A stretch of DNA of 64,000 nucleotides, from positions 62,001 to 126,000 of the forward strand of contig CABSMJ010000001.1 in assembly GCA_902478785.1 (NCBI GenBank), in the 5' to 3' direction. A program made the position numbers and the translations under genes. The notes under the pieces were generated by a model. The model was not told the DNA's origin. It saw only the letters and a list, made by a program, of their open reading frames with translations, and searched no databases. This document shows positions 39,391-47,761 of this stretch, piece after piece; position 1 is the stretch's first letter; every line of letters starts with the position of its first letter. This DNA comes from an uncultured Oscillospiraceae bacterium. GTDB lineage: Bacteria; Bacillota; Clostridia; Oscillospirales; Oscillospiraceae.

Positions 39391-39402
39391 GCGCATCGTT
39401 TT

Positions 39403-39436
39403 TCCCCGGAGCCTGTGGCTCCGGGGTCTTGTTTTT
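39403..39436 (+). terminator. Terminator after the membrane-protein gene
   Basis: CCCCGGAGCC / GGCTCCGGGG with a 3-base loop, followed by a T-run. Confidence 0.88.
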
Positions 39437-39445
39437 TCCGCCGCG

Positions 39446-39474
39446 TTGACTTTCCGCCGTCAGGGCGGTATACT
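39446..39474 (+). promoter_or_regulatory. Promoter of the aminotransferase gene
   Basis: TTGACT and TATACT are 17 bp apart, 31 bp before the ATG. No lysine aptamer is seen here, unlike the dap operon. Confidence 0.65.
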
Positions 39475-39505
39475 GACACGAAAAAAGAGCAAGGAGCGTT
39501 GAGCT

Positions 39506-40642
39506 ATGGAACTGACCATGAATCAGGCGGTGCTGGGCGTGGAGCGCAGCGGCATCCGGGTGTTCACCCAGCTGGCCCGCCAGACCCCGGGCTGTATGGC
39601 CCTGACGTTGGGGGAGCCGGACTTCGACACGGCTCCGGCCATCCGTGCCGCGGCCAAGGCCGCCCTGGACCAGGGGGACACCCACTATCCCGAGAACAAT
39701 GGCCGTCCCTGGCTCAAGGAGGCCATCGTGGACTTTGAGCGCCGCCGCAACGGTCTTTCCTACTGCCCCGATGAGGTCATCGTCACCTCCGGCGCCACCG
39801 AGGGTATCTTTACCGCTCTGTTTGCCATTCTGAACCCGGGAGACGAGGTCATCATCCCCACCCCCGCCTTCGGCCTCTATGAGTACATCGTGCAGATGTG
39901 CCGGGCGGTGCCGGTGAAGGTCCCCACGGAGCGCACCGGCTTCCAGCTGACGGAGGAGGCTCTCCGGGCCGCTCTGACGCCCCGGACCAAGGCCGTCATC
40001 CTCACCTCCCCCAACAACCCCACCGGCCGGGTCTACTCCCAGGCCACCCTGGAGGGCCTGCGGCAGGTGCTGCGGGACAAGCCGGTGTTCGTGCTGTGCG
40101 ACGAGGTGTACCGTCAGCTGTGCTATGACGGCCCCTGCCCCACCTTCTCCGCCTTCCCCGAGCTGCGGGACCGGATCGTGGTGCTCCAGAGCTTCTCCAA
40201 GCCCTATGCCATGACCGGCTGGCGGCTGGGCTACCTGATGGCAGACGCCCCGGTGGTGGAGCAGATCCAGAAGGTTCACCAGTACAGCGTGGTGTCTGTG
40301 TCCGCCTTCACCCAGCAGGCCTGCGTGGAGGCCCTGCAATACGACAACTCCCGCGAGATGGAAACCTTCCGCCGCCGGCGGGACTACGTCTGGGGCCGGC
40401 TGCAGGCCATGGGCCTGGAGGTGGAAAAGCCGGAGGGTGCCTTTTATCTTTTCCCGTCCATTGAAAAATATGGCATTCCCTCCGGGGAATTCTGTACCCG
40501 GATGATCCGGGAGGCGGGCCTGGCCCTGACCCCCGGCTCCTGCTTCTCTGCCGAGGGCTTCGTGCGGATCTCCTACTGTTACAGTGACGATGCCCTGAAG
40601 GAGGGCATGGACCGGCTGGAGCGGTTCCTCCAAAGCCTGTGA
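39506..40642 (+). CDS. Class I/II aminotransferase, possibly N-acetyl-LL-diaminopimelate aminotransferase
   Basis: A 378-residue fold-type I PLP enzyme. Motifs are LGEPDFDTAPAIRAAAK, the VTSGATEGIF phosphate loop, SPNNPTGRVYS, CDEVYR, and SFSKPYAMTGWRLGY with the PLP Lys; RISYCYS contains the C-terminal carboxylate-binding Arg. It belongs to the aspartate/aromatic aminotransferase group that includes the N-acetyl-diaminopimelate aminotransferase PatA. Its neighbours supply DapA, DapB, DapH and an M20 deacetylase-like enzyme, so a role in the acetyl branch of lysine synthesis is likely. Another amino acid substrate cannot be excluded. Confidence 0.8.
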   Translation: MELTMNQAVLGVERSGIRVFTQLARQTPGCMALTLGEPDFDTAPAIRAAAKAALDQGDTHYPENNGRPWLKEAIVDFERRRNGLSYCPDEVIVTSGATEGIFTALFAILNPGDEVIIPTPAFGLYEYIVQMCRAVPVKVPTERTGFQLTEEALRAALTPRTKAVILTSPNNPTGRVYSQATLEGLRQVLRDKPVFVLCDEVYRQLCYDGPCPTFSAFPELRDRIVVLQSFSKPYAMTGWRLGYLMADAPVVEQIQKVHQYSVVSVSAFTQQACVEALQYDNSREMETFRRRRDYVWGRLQAMGLEVEKPEGAFYLFPSIEKYGIPSGEFCTRMIREAGLALTPGSCFSAEGFVRISYCYSDDALKEGMDRLERFLQSL

Positions 40643-40658
40643 TTTTCCCAAAAACGAA

Positions 40659-40698
40659 CGGACGCCGCGCCATAAAGGCGCGGCGTCCGCTTTTCTCT
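40659..40698. terminator. Bidirectional terminator between convergent genes
   Basis: CGGACGCCGCGCC / GGCGCGGCGTCCG followed by a T-rich tail on the right. Confidence 0.82.
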
Positions 40699-40700
40699 TT

Positions 40701-41798
40701 TCAGGGCAGCAGCATCAGCTTTTCCAGGAAGTCCGTCCCCCGGGGCAGCACTAGCTCATCGTCAAAGGCGAAGTTGGGGGCGTGGAGCTCCGGCGTGTCC
40801 CCCACGCCCAGCCAGAAGAACACCCCCGGCACCTGGCGCTGGTAGAAGGAGAAGTCCTCCGCCGCCAGAGCCGGCGTCTCCACAAGCCCCGGAGCCTCCT
40901 CTCCCAGCGCGGCACAGATGGCCTGATAGAGTTCCGGGTCGTTGCTCACCGGCGGATAGCCGCTGCTGATGTTCAGGTCCAGCCGGCAGCCCGTCTCCTC
41001 CGCCACCTGCGCCGCGGCGCCCTGGAGGCCCGCCTTCATGGCCTCAAAGGTGGCATCGTCAAAGGAGCGCAGGCTCCCCAGAAGCTCCGTGCGGTCGCTG
41101 ACGGCGTTGCGGACGGAGCCACTGTCCATCCGCCCGAACCGCAGCACCCGTCGCTGGCCCGGCAGCTCCTGAGCCAGGCGGTAGGCCTCCTGCAGGAAGC
41201 GGCAGGCGGCCCACAGGGCGTCCCGCCCCTCCTCCGCCCGGGAGATGTGGACCCCCTTGCCGGTGACATGGAGGCTGACCTCGCTGCTGCGGGCCATCAG
41301 GGGCCCCGGACGGCTCCACACGGTGCCCGCAGGCAGACCCGGCCACAGGTGGAGGCCGAAGATCCGTTTCACCTGGTGCTCCTCCAGCACGCCGCTTTGG
41401 CACAGGGCCTCCGCCCCGCCGGTGGTCTCCTCCGCCGGTTGGAACACCGCCAGCACGTTCCGGGGCAGCTGATCCTTCCGCTCCGCCGCCCGGCGGGCCA
41501 GATCCAGCAGCATGGCCGTGTGGCCGTCGTGGCCGCAGGCGTGCATCTTTCCCGGGTGGCGGGAAGCATAGGGCAGCCCCGTCTCCTCCTCCACCGGCAG
41601 GGCGTCCATATCCGCCCGGAAGGCCACGGTCTCCTCCTTCCCGGCGTCAAAAAAGGCGCACACCGACCCCGGCGTGGGGCTGAAAACAGTGCAGGGCAGC
41701 TCCTCCAGCACGCCCCGGACATAGGCCAGGGTCTGGGGCAGTTCCCGGTCCAGCTCGGGGATCTGGTGCAGAGCCCGGCGATGGCTCACAGCGGTCAT
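40701..41798 (-). CDS. M20 amidohydrolase, possibly N-acetyldiaminopimelate deacetylase
   Basis: I chose the ATG at 41798, after AAAGGAGGAA, giving 365 residues. It is a metal-dependent amidohydrolase of peptidase family M20D. Motifs are FRADMDALPVEE (catalytic Asp), HACGHDGHTAML (metal His), FQPAEETTGGAE (general base Glu) and an FGLHLWPGLPAG lid-dimer region. The group includes the Bacillus N-acetyldiaminopimelate deacetylase and hippurate- or peptide-type amidases. Location between the aminotransferase and the dap operon favours the first, but the gene is transcribed away from dap and has no lysine aptamer. Confidence 0.78.
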   Translation of the reverse strand: MTAVSHRRALHQIPELDRELPQTLAYVRGVLEELPCTVFSPTPGSVCAFFDAGKEETVAFRADMDALPVEEETGLPYASRHPGKMHACGHDGHTAMLLDLARRAAERKDQLPRNVLAVFQPAEETTGGAEALCQSGVLEEHQVKRIFGLHLWPGLPAGTVWSRPGPLMARSSEVSLHVTGKGVHISRAEEGRDALWAACRFLQEAYRLAQELPGQRRVLRFGRMDSGSVRNAVSDRTELLGSLRSFDDATFEAMKAGLQGAAAQVAEETGCRLDLNISSGYPPVSNDPELYQAICAALGEEAPGLVETPALAAEDFSFYQRQVPGVFFWLGVGDTPELHAPNFAFDDELVLPRGTDFLEKLMLLP

Positions 41799-41948
41799 AT
41801 TGGGTTCCTCCTTTTGCGGCTTTGGTTTCTCCGGGCCATTGTAGCACAAAAGGAAATCCGGGGGAAGCAAAACCGTATTTTTCCCGTCCCGCCCTGGAAA
41901 TTTTGGGCAGGAGAGCACTTTTTGAATGGTTTTCCCCTCATAACCCTC

Positions 41949-41977
41949 TTGCGCAGGCGGGAAAAAGGTGATATGAT
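41949..41977 (+). promoter_or_regulatory. Promoter of the dap operon
   Basis: TTGCGC and TATGAT are 17 bp apart, so transcription would start right at the beginning of the lysine aptamer. Confidence 0.65.
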
Positions 41978-41986
41978 TTGCAAAAC

Positions 41987-42147
41987 GATAGAGGTGCGGA
42001 CGAGACGAGCGCTACGGGAGCCGACGGGCTGTGAGCGTGGCAGGAAGCGACTCCGCCGAATTCCGCCTTCCAGGTATGGGGGCGGGGTGGGCCCGGGGAG
42101 AATATTTCCGGGACTGTCCGCGGCAACGCCGCCGCGGTTGCGCTATC
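41987..42147 (+). promoter_or_regulatory. Lysine riboswitch (L-box) of the dap operon
   Basis: The conserved L-box core is visible: GATAGAGGTGCGGACG, CAGGAAGCGACTCCGCCGAA, a TGGGCC segment, GGGACTGTCC and the closing GCGCTATC. The order and spacing match lysine aptamers upstream of lysine biosynthetic genes. The variable hairpins are unusually GC-rich, in keeping with the genome. Confidence 0.9.
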
Positions 42148-42192
42148 TGCTTACAGAAACACCGCGGCAGGAAAAGGGCCCGCGCTGAAGAT

Positions 42193-42224
42193 GTCGGTAG
42201 AGAGCGTCTCTACCGACTTTTTTT
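42193..42224 (+). terminator. Riboswitch-controlled terminator before dapA
   Basis: A perfect 11-bp stem, GTCGGTAGAGA / TCTCTACCGAC, with a 3-base loop and seven T, 55 bp before the dapA ATG. Confidence 0.9.
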
Positions 42225-42278
42225 GTCGCCGAGACCAGAAACGACAAGCATCACAAACACAACAAGGAGGATACAAGT

Positions 42279-43166
42279 ATGAAGCTCAACGGTCTGACTG
42301 GTTCCATCGTCGCCCTCATCACTCCCTTCCACGAGGACGGCTCCGTCAATTTCCACAAGCTGGGTGAACTGGTGGAGTTCCACCTGTCTCACGGCACCGA
42401 TGGCATCCTGACCCTGGGTACCACCGGCGAGTCCGCCACCATGACCCACGAGGAGGATCTGGCTGTGTGCAAGTTCGTCATCGAGCAGGTGGCGGGCCGG
42501 GTCCCCGTCATCGCCGGCAGCGGCTCCAACTGCACCCAGACCATGCTGGAAAAGAGCCTGGCCTACGAGGAGGCAGGCGCTGACGGCCTGCTGCTGATCA
42601 CCCCCTACTACAACAAGGCCAATGCCGAGGGCATGTACCGCCACTTCACCACCGTGGCCGACGCGGTGCACATCCCCTGCCTGATCTATAATGTCCCCGG
42701 CCGCACCGGCTGCTCCATTCCCGTGTCCGTGGTGGAGCGTCTGGCCAAGCACCCCAACATCTGCGGCATCAAGGAGGCCTCCGGCGACATGAGCTATGCC
42801 GCCAAGATCGCCCACTGTGTGGGCCCTGACTTCGCCCTGTGGAGCGGCAACGATGACATCACCATTCCCCTCCTCTCCCTGGGCGGCAGCGGCGTCATCT
42901 CCGTCTGGGCCAACGTCCAGCCCGCCGAGTGCCACCAGATGGTCCAGGAGTATCTGACCGGCGACCAGAACAAGGCCCGGGAGATCTATCTGAAGTACCT
43001 GCAGGTGATGAACCACCTGTTCCTGGAGGTCAACCCCATCCCCGTCAAGACCGCCATGAACATGATGGGCATGGGCGTGGGCCCCATGCGCCTGCCTCTT
43101 TGTGAGATGAGCGAGGGTGCCGCCGCCACCCTGCGGGCCACCCTGGCCGAGGCGGGCTTGGTATGA
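42279..43166 (+). CDS. dapA: 4-hydroxy-tetrahydrodipicolinate synthase
   Basis: The 295-residue enzyme condenses pyruvate with aspartate semialdehyde, the entry to diaminopimelate/lysine synthesis. It shows ALITPFHEDGSVN, the LGTTGESATM phosphate-type loop, the ITPYYNKANAEGMYRHF Tyr region, YNVPGRTG and GIKEASGD with the Schiff-base Lys. It is the first gene after a lysine riboswitch and terminator, followed by dapB with a 4-bp overlap. Confidence 0.96.
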   Translation: MKLNGLTGSIVALITPFHEDGSVNFHKLGELVEFHLSHGTDGILTLGTTGESATMTHEEDLAVCKFVIEQVAGRVPVIAGSGSNCTQTMLEKSLAYEEAGADGLLLITPYYNKANAEGMYRHFTTVADAVHIPCLIYNVPGRTGCSIPVSVVERLAKHPNICGIKEASGDMSYAAKIAHCVGPDFALWSGNDDITIPLLSLGGSGVISVWANVQPAECHQMVQEYLTGDQNKAREIYLKYLQVMNHLFLEVNPIPVKTAMNMMGMGVGPMRLPLCEMSEGAAATLRATLAEAGLV

Positions 43167-43882
43167 GATTTCTTCTGATCGGCCGGGGCCGCATGGGCAC
43201 CCTGGTGGAAAAGACCGCCCTCTCCGGCGGCGACACGGTGGTGGCCGCCCTGGGCCATGAGGATCTGGGCCGGCTGGGGGAACTGGGCAAGTGCGCAGAC
43301 GTGGTGGTGGACTTCTCCTCCCCCGCCGCCCTTGGTCCGGTGGTGGAGTATGTGAAGGCCACCGCCACCCCCTACCTCTCCGGCGTCACCGGGCTGAGCG
43401 AGGAGCAGCTGGCGCTGCTGCGCTCTGCTGGGACGGCCGCGCCGGTGCTGTGGAGTGCCAACTTCTCCCTGGGCGTGGCGGTGTTCTGCCGCATCCTCTC
43501 CCAGGTCTCCTCCACGCTGCTGCCGGACTTTGACGTGGAGATCACCGAGACCCACCACAATAAAAAGGCCGACGCCCCCAGCGGCACCGCCAAGCTGCTG
43601 CTCCAGGCTCTGGACCCGGACCACACCCTGACCCCGGTCTACGGCCGGGAGGGCCTGTGCGGTCCCCGCAAGAGCGGCGAGGTGGGCATCCACGCCCTTC
43701 GGGGCGGCACCGTGGCCGGCACCCACACGGTTCACTTCTTCGGCACTGACGAGGAGCTGGAGATCACCCATCGGGCTGCCAGCCGCCAGATCTTTGCCAG
43801 CGGAGCCTACCATGTGGCCCGGCTGCTGCCGGCCATGCCGGCGGGGGTCTATGACCTCCAGGACATCTTATTTGGAAAGTGA
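43163..43882 (+). CDS. dapB: 4-hydroxy-tetrahydrodipicolinate reductase
   Basis: The ATG overlaps the dapA stop (ATGA). The product has 239 residues, a little shorter than E. coli DapB, as is usual in Clostridia. The Rossmann start is RFLLIGRGRMGTLVEK rather than the classic GxxGxxG with an Asp/Arg. VDFSSPAAL, SGVTGLSEEQ, ETHHNKKADAPSGTA (catalytic His and Lys) and RGGTVAGTHTVHF follow. It reduces the DapA product with NAD(P)H. Confidence 0.95.
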   Translation: MRFLLIGRGRMGTLVEKTALSGGDTVVAALGHEDLGRLGELGKCADVVVDFSSPAALGPVVEYVKATATPYLSGVTGLSEEQLALLRSAGTAAPVLWSANFSLGVAVFCRILSQVSSTLLPDFDVEITETHHNKKADAPSGTAKLLLQALDPDHTLTPVYGREGLCGPRKSGEVGIHALRGGTVAGTHTVHFFGTDEELEITHRAASRQIFASGAYHVARLLPAMPAGVYDLQDILFGK

Positions 43883-43890
43883 GAGACTCT

Positions 43891-44586
43891 ATGGACGCAC
43901 AGGAGATCATCAACTATATTGCAACTTCCGAGAAAAAGACCCCGGTGAAGCTCTATATCAATGAGACCGCCCCCATCGACTACGGCGGGGCCAAGGTCTT
44001 CGGCGAGGGCCGGAGCAAGGTCGTCTTTGGGGACTGGAAGGAGCTCCAGGCCATTCTCCGGGACAACGCCGGCAGCATTGCCGACTTCGTGGTGGAAAAC
44101 GACCGGCGCAACTCCGGCGTGCCCCTGCTGGACCTCAAGGATATCCCCGCCCGCATTGAGCCCGGTGCCATCATCCGGGAGAAGGTGGAGATCGGTGAGG
44201 GCGCCGTCATCATGATGGGTGCCATCATCAACATCGGCGCCATCGTGGGCCCGGGCACCATGATCGACATGGGCGCCGTTCTGGGCGGCCGGGCCACCGT
44301 GGGCAGCCGTTGCCACATCGGTGCCGGCGCGGTACTGGCCGGCGTAGTGGAGCCTGCCAGCGCCGTGCCCGTGGTGGTGGAGGACGACGTGCTGGTGGGC
44401 GCCAACGCCGTGGTCATCGAGGGCGTCCACATCGGCAAGGGCGCCGTGGTGGCCGCCGGTGCCGTGGTGGTAGAGGACGTGCCGGAAAACGCCGTGGTGG
44501 CCGGCTGTCCCGCCCGGGTCATCAAGATGAAGGACGCGGGCACCTCCGAAAAGACCGCCCTGGTGGACGCCCTGCGTCAGCTGTAA
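43891..44586 (+). CDS. dapH: Tetrahydrodipicolinate N-acetyltransferase
   Basis: I prefer the ATG at 43891 to a GTG at 43879 that overlaps the dapB stop; both are possible. The 231-residue protein has an N-terminal DapH domain (MDAQEIINYIATSEKKTPVKLYI). A left-handed beta-helix of hexapeptide repeats follows (IEPGAIIREKVEIGEGAVIMMGAIIN pattern). It makes N-acetyl-2-amino-6-oxopimelate, which places the organism on the acetylase branch of lysine synthesis. It is the last gene of the dapABH unit. Confidence 0.94.
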   Translation: MDAQEIINYIATSEKKTPVKLYINETAPIDYGGAKVFGEGRSKVVFGDWKELQAILRDNAGSIADFVVENDRRNSGVPLLDLKDIPARIEPGAIIREKVEIGEGAVIMMGAIINIGAIVGPGTMIDMGAVLGGRATVGSRCHIGAGAVLAGVVEPASAVPVVVEDDVLVGANAVVIEGVHIGKGAVVAAGAVVVEDVPENAVVAGCPARVIKMKDAGTSEKTALVDALRQL

Positions 44587-44672
44587 GAATCTGTCAGCGA
44601 TGCGGGGACTGAGCCGCCGGGAAAAAGCCCTGTCAATTCACGCTTTGTCCAAAGATTAAATTTGCTTTTGGC

Positions 44673-44701
44673 TTGTAATCCGTGTGAATTTATGCTATGC
44701 T
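44673..44701 (+). promoter_or_regulatory. Promoter of the small P-loop gene
   Basis: TTGTAA and TATGCT are 17 bp apart, followed by an AGGAG site at about 44741 before the ATG at 44755. Confidence 0.55.
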
Positions 44702-44754
44702 ATCTCCATAACAAGAGCAGTCCCCCGCAATTCGATGAACAGGAGTGATATACT

Positions 44755-45165
44755 ATGGTCAGATTGATTATGGGCCTCAAGGGCTCCGGAAAGACCAAGC
44801 AGCTGATCGAGCTGGTCAACGCCGCTGCCAAAGCTGAAGCCGGGAATGTGGTCTGCATCGAAGCAGGCACCATTATGACCTATGACATCCACTACCACAT
44901 CCGTCTGATTGACGCTGTGGAATATAAGATCGATAACTATGACGTGTTCCGTGGCTTTATCAGCGGCTTGTATGCCGGCAATTATGATATTTCCCACGTC
45001 TTTATCGACAACCTCTGCAAGATCACTGGCGGCGAAGTGGGCCGCGAGACGGAGCAGTTCCTGAACTGGATGGACCAGTTCGGCGAGAAGAACAACATCA
45101 AGTTCACCTGCACCATCAGCGCCGATCCCAGCCAGGCCACCGACGGGATGCTCAAGTACCTGTAA
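44755..45165 (+). CDS. Small P-loop protein of unknown function
   Basis: A 136-residue soluble protein that begins almost at once with a Walker A loop (MGLKGSGKTKQL, residues 6-17). A short strand pattern follows, with a possible Walker B (ISHVFIDNLCKI, about 80-91). There is no LSGGQ signature and no second NTPase motif, so it may be a minimal nucleotide-binding module. I know of similar small proteins only as uncharacterised ATP-binding proteins of Clostridia. It has its own promoter and terminator. Confidence 0.7.
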   Translation: MVRLIMGLKGSGKTKQLIELVNAAAKAEAGNVVCIEAGTIMTYDIHYHIRLIDAVEYKIDNYDVFRGFISGLYAGNYDISHVFIDNLCKITGGEVGRETEQFLNWMDQFGEKNNIKFTCTISADPSQATDGMLKYL

Positions 45166-45190
45166 AGGTCTCATCCCTCCTATTTTGATG

Positions 45191-45226
45191 AAAAAGCAGC
45201 GTCCGTTTTTCGGACGCTGCTTTTTT
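45191..45226 (+). terminator. Terminator of the small P-loop gene
   Basis: AAAAAGCAGCGTCCG / CGGACGCTGCTTTTTT with a T loop; also usable from the other side. Sequence between it and 45330 shows no gene. Confidence 0.88.
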
Positions 45227-45329
45227 CTGCCCCTTAAAAGCAGAACTCCCCCCTCCGTCCAACCCTACGGCCCCTGCACGCACCGACCTTGTCTGTATAG
45301 GCACCCCCTCTCCCCTGCGTGTTTTCCAC

Positions 45330-45371
45330 AAAAAGCGCCTGCCGCCTCAAAAGGGCGGCAGGCGTTTTTTT
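45330..45371 (-). terminator. Terminator of the nitrogenase-like/HydEF operon
   Basis: Minus strand: CGCCTGCCGCC / GGCGGCAGGCG followed by CTTTTTGTGG. It lies 28 bp after the hydF stop. Confidence 0.85.
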
Positions 45372-45398
45372 GAAAAGGAGTTTCCCTTTACAGTTTTG

Positions 45399-46610
45399 CT
45401 ATTTCCCTGATTCCAGCAGCTCCGCCATCCCGGGGATGGGGGCCAGTGCCCGGGGTAGGATGCCCAGCATGGCAGCGATGCAGGTGCCATAGTTGGTGAT
45501 GGGCACCCCCTGGTCCCCGGCGCAGCGCATCCGGCTGAGCACCTCCCGGACCCCCAGCATGCATCCGCCGCAGTGGACCACCAGGGCATAGGGCGACAGG
45601 TCCTCGGGGAAGTCAGCGCCGGAGCAGGTGGCAAAGCGCAGCTGCCGCCCGGTGTGCTCCCGGAGCCACTTCGGCAGCTTCACCGTGCCGATGTCGCCGC
45701 ATTGGCGGTGGTGGGTGCAGCCCTCAGCCATCAGCACCGTGTCTCCGTCACGAAGACGCTCTATGGCCGCCACGCCCTGTACCGCCGTCTCCAAAAAGCC
45801 CTTGTGCCGGGCCATGAGGATGGAAAATGAGGTCAGAGGCACCTCCTGCGGCACCACCTGGGCCACCTGGCGGAAGGCCTGGCTGTCGGTGATGACCACC
45901 TCCGGGGGGCGGGCCAGACGCTTCAGGGTCTGCTCCAGCTCTGTCTCCCGGGTCACCACCGCCCCGGCCCCGCCGTCCAGCAGGTCTCGGATGGTCTGCT
46001 GCTGGGGCAGAATCAGCCGCCCCTTGGGGGCCGCGCTGTCGATGGGGGTCACCAGCACCGCCAGTCCCCCGGGTCCCACCAGGTCCCGGACCAGCGGCGG
46101 CATGCCCTCCTCCTTGGGCGCCAGGGCGGCGATGCGCTCCTTCAGCTCCCGGACGCCTGCGCCGGTGCGGGCGCTGACCACCAGGGCGCCGTCCTCAGGC
46201 GGAGGACAGTTTTCCCGCAGGTCCCCCTTGTTCCACACCGTCAGATAGGGGATCTTTTTCTCTTTGAAAAGGTCCAGCAGCTCCCGGTCGCATCCCGTCA
46301 GGCCCACGGTGCCGTCCACCACCAGCACGGCGATGTCCGTGCGGTTGAGGGTCTGCCGGGTCCGGCGCACCCGCAGCTGCCCCAGGCTCCCCTCGTCGTC
46401 AAAGCCCGGGGTGTCCAGGATCACCACCGGTCCCAGGGGCAGCAGCTCCATGGCCTTGCGCACCGGGTCGGTGGTGGTGCCGGCGGTGGGGGACACCACC
46501 GACAGCTCCTGGCCGGTGACGGCGTTGACCAGGCTGGATTTTCCCGCGTTGCGGCGGCCGAAAAAGCCGATGTGTACCCGCTCGCCGGAGGGCGTGTCAT
46601 TGAGTCCCAT
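45399..46610 (-). CDS. hydF: [FeFe]-hydrogenase maturation GTPase HydF
   Basis: The start at ATG 46610 after AGGGGAC gives 403 residues. The N-terminal GTPase domain shows GRRNAGKSSLVNA (G1), TAGTTTDP (G2), DTPGFDDEG (G3) and WNKGD (G4). A dimerisation region follows. The C-terminal 4Fe-4S binding domain shows CTHHRQCGDIGTVKLP and HCGGCM, matching the HydF CxH...CxxC pattern. HydF is the scaffold on which HydE and HydG build the [2Fe] subcluster before transfer to HydA. Here it is the last of nine genes in one unit, 11 bp after the substrate-binding lipoprotein gene. HydE is in the same operon, but HydG is not in this window. Confidence 0.94.
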   Translation of the reverse strand: MGLNDTPSGERVHIGFFGRRNAGKSSLVNAVTGQELSVVSPTAGTTTDPVRKAMELLPLGPVVILDTPGFDDEGSLGQLRVRRTRQTLNRTDIAVLVVDGTVGLTGCDRELLDLFKEKKIPYLTVWNKGDLRENCPPPEDGALVVSARTGAGVRELKERIAALAPKEEGMPPLVRDLVGPGGLAVLVTPIDSAAPKGRLILPQQQTIRDLLDGGAGAVVTRETELEQTLKRLARPPEVVITDSQAFRQVAQVVPQEVPLTSFSILMARHKGFLETAVQGVAAIERLRDGDTVLMAEGCTHHRQCGDIGTVKLPKWLREHTGRQLRFATCSGADFPEDLSPYALVVHCGGCMLGVREVLSRMRCAGDQGVPITNYGTCIAAMLGILPRALAPIPGMAELLESGK

Positions 46611-46621
46611 GGCCCGTCCCC

Positions 46622-47761
46622 TTAAAAGCCGGCGGCCGCATCGGAGACGGGGGCGAAGATGGAAGCGGCCTGCTCCTCGGTGAGCTCCACGCCGAACACG
46701 GTCTTGTAGTAGTCCTTGGTCTTTTCCACAATGTCGATGTCTGTAAAGAGGTCGGGGTACACGGTCTTGGCCAGCCACAACAGCGTCACCGGCGTGTCCA
46801 CACCGGGGGTGTAGCTGCGGTACATGCCCAGAGGCATCTTGTACACCTGCTGATTCTTCACAGCGGCCACGCCGCTCCAGTCATAGCTGCCCACGGTGTT
46901 GTCGTACAGGTCCTGGGGCTGGGCGGAGGTGAAGTTGGTAATGAGGATCATGTCCGGGTCCCAGGCATAGACCTGCTCCAGGTTGACCTCCGCCTGGTTA
47001 TCCACATCCAGCTCCTGGGCCACGTTGACGGCGCCAACCGCCTCCGCCCACCAGTTGCCGAAGAAGTGGGCACCGGAGGTGAGGATAGAGTTCTCGCTGT
47101 ACTTGAAGAGGAAGAACACCCGCTCCCGCTCCTCGTCGCTGAGGCCGGACACCCGCTCCTGGACCAGATCATAGGCCTCCTGGCTGTAACTCTGGACCAG
47201 TTCGGTCTTGTCGTTTTCCGGGAAGATCTGGCCCAGCAGGGCGAACCAGTTCTCCAACGTCTCGATGCAGTCATAGTCCCACTTGTTGGCGGAGATGGCC
47301 ACGGCGGCAAAGCCCGCCTCGGTGAGCTGCTGGCCCAGCTGAGGGCTGGAGGCGCTGTAGAACACCACGTCCGGGTCCAGGGTCATCAGCTCCTCGATGT
47401 TGACCTCCGTGCCGGAGATGAAGCCGGTCTCGGCATTGAGGATTTCCGGGTAGAGCTGGCCCAGCAGGCCGTTTTTCGCGGCGCTCATGCTGGTATCAGT
47501 CATGCCCACGATCTTCTCAGCGGAGTCAAAGAACACCGCCAGCACAGAGGGCAGGGGCAGGATGTCGCACACCACGATGCGCTGAACGTCCCGGGGCACC
47601 TGCACGGTGTTGTCGTTGTGGTCCACGATGGTGATGGTGTCGCCCTCCTGGCTCTCCTCCCCGCCGGAGGAGGCGGGCTGGGACGACTGGCCGCACCCGA
47701 CCAGGGCCAGGACCAGAGTCAGGGCCAGCAGGAGACATACGCTTCTTTTCCACAGTTTCAT
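46622..47761 (-). CDS. Class III (BtuF/FepB-like) substrate-binding lipoprotein
   Basis: The 379-residue precursor has a lipoprotein signal ending LALVGC (Cys23), a Ser/Gly/Glu linker, and the two-lobed fold of metal-chelate/corrinoid binders. The lobes show TITIVDHNDNTVQVPRDVQRIVVC, IEELMTLDPDVVFYSASSP, and a C-terminal AVKNQQVYKMPLG. These proteins deliver siderophores, haem, B12-type molecules or metals to FecCD permeases, and the permease and ATPase are encoded in the same operon. The ATG overlaps the upstream component-1-like gene by 4 bp. The ligand is unknown; nothing in the sequence fixes it. Confidence 0.85.
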   Translation of the reverse strand: MKLWKRSVCLLLALTLVLALVGCGQSSQPASSGGEESQEGDTITIVDHNDNTVQVPRDVQRIVVCDILPLPSVLAVFFDSAEKIVGMTDTSMSAAKNGLLGQLYPEILNAETGFISGTEVNIEELMTLDPDVVFYSASSPQLGQQLTEAGFAAVAISANKWDYDCIETLENWFALLGQIFPENDKTELVQSYSQEAYDLVQERVSGLSDEERERVFFLFKYSENSILTSGAHFFGNWWAEAVGAVNVAQELDVDNQAEVNLEQVYAWDPDMILITNFTSAQPQDLYDNTVGSYDWSGVAAVKNQQVYKMPLGMYRSYTPGVDTPVTLLWLAKTVYPDLFTDIDIVEKTKDYYKTVFGVELTEEQAASIFAPVSDAAAGF

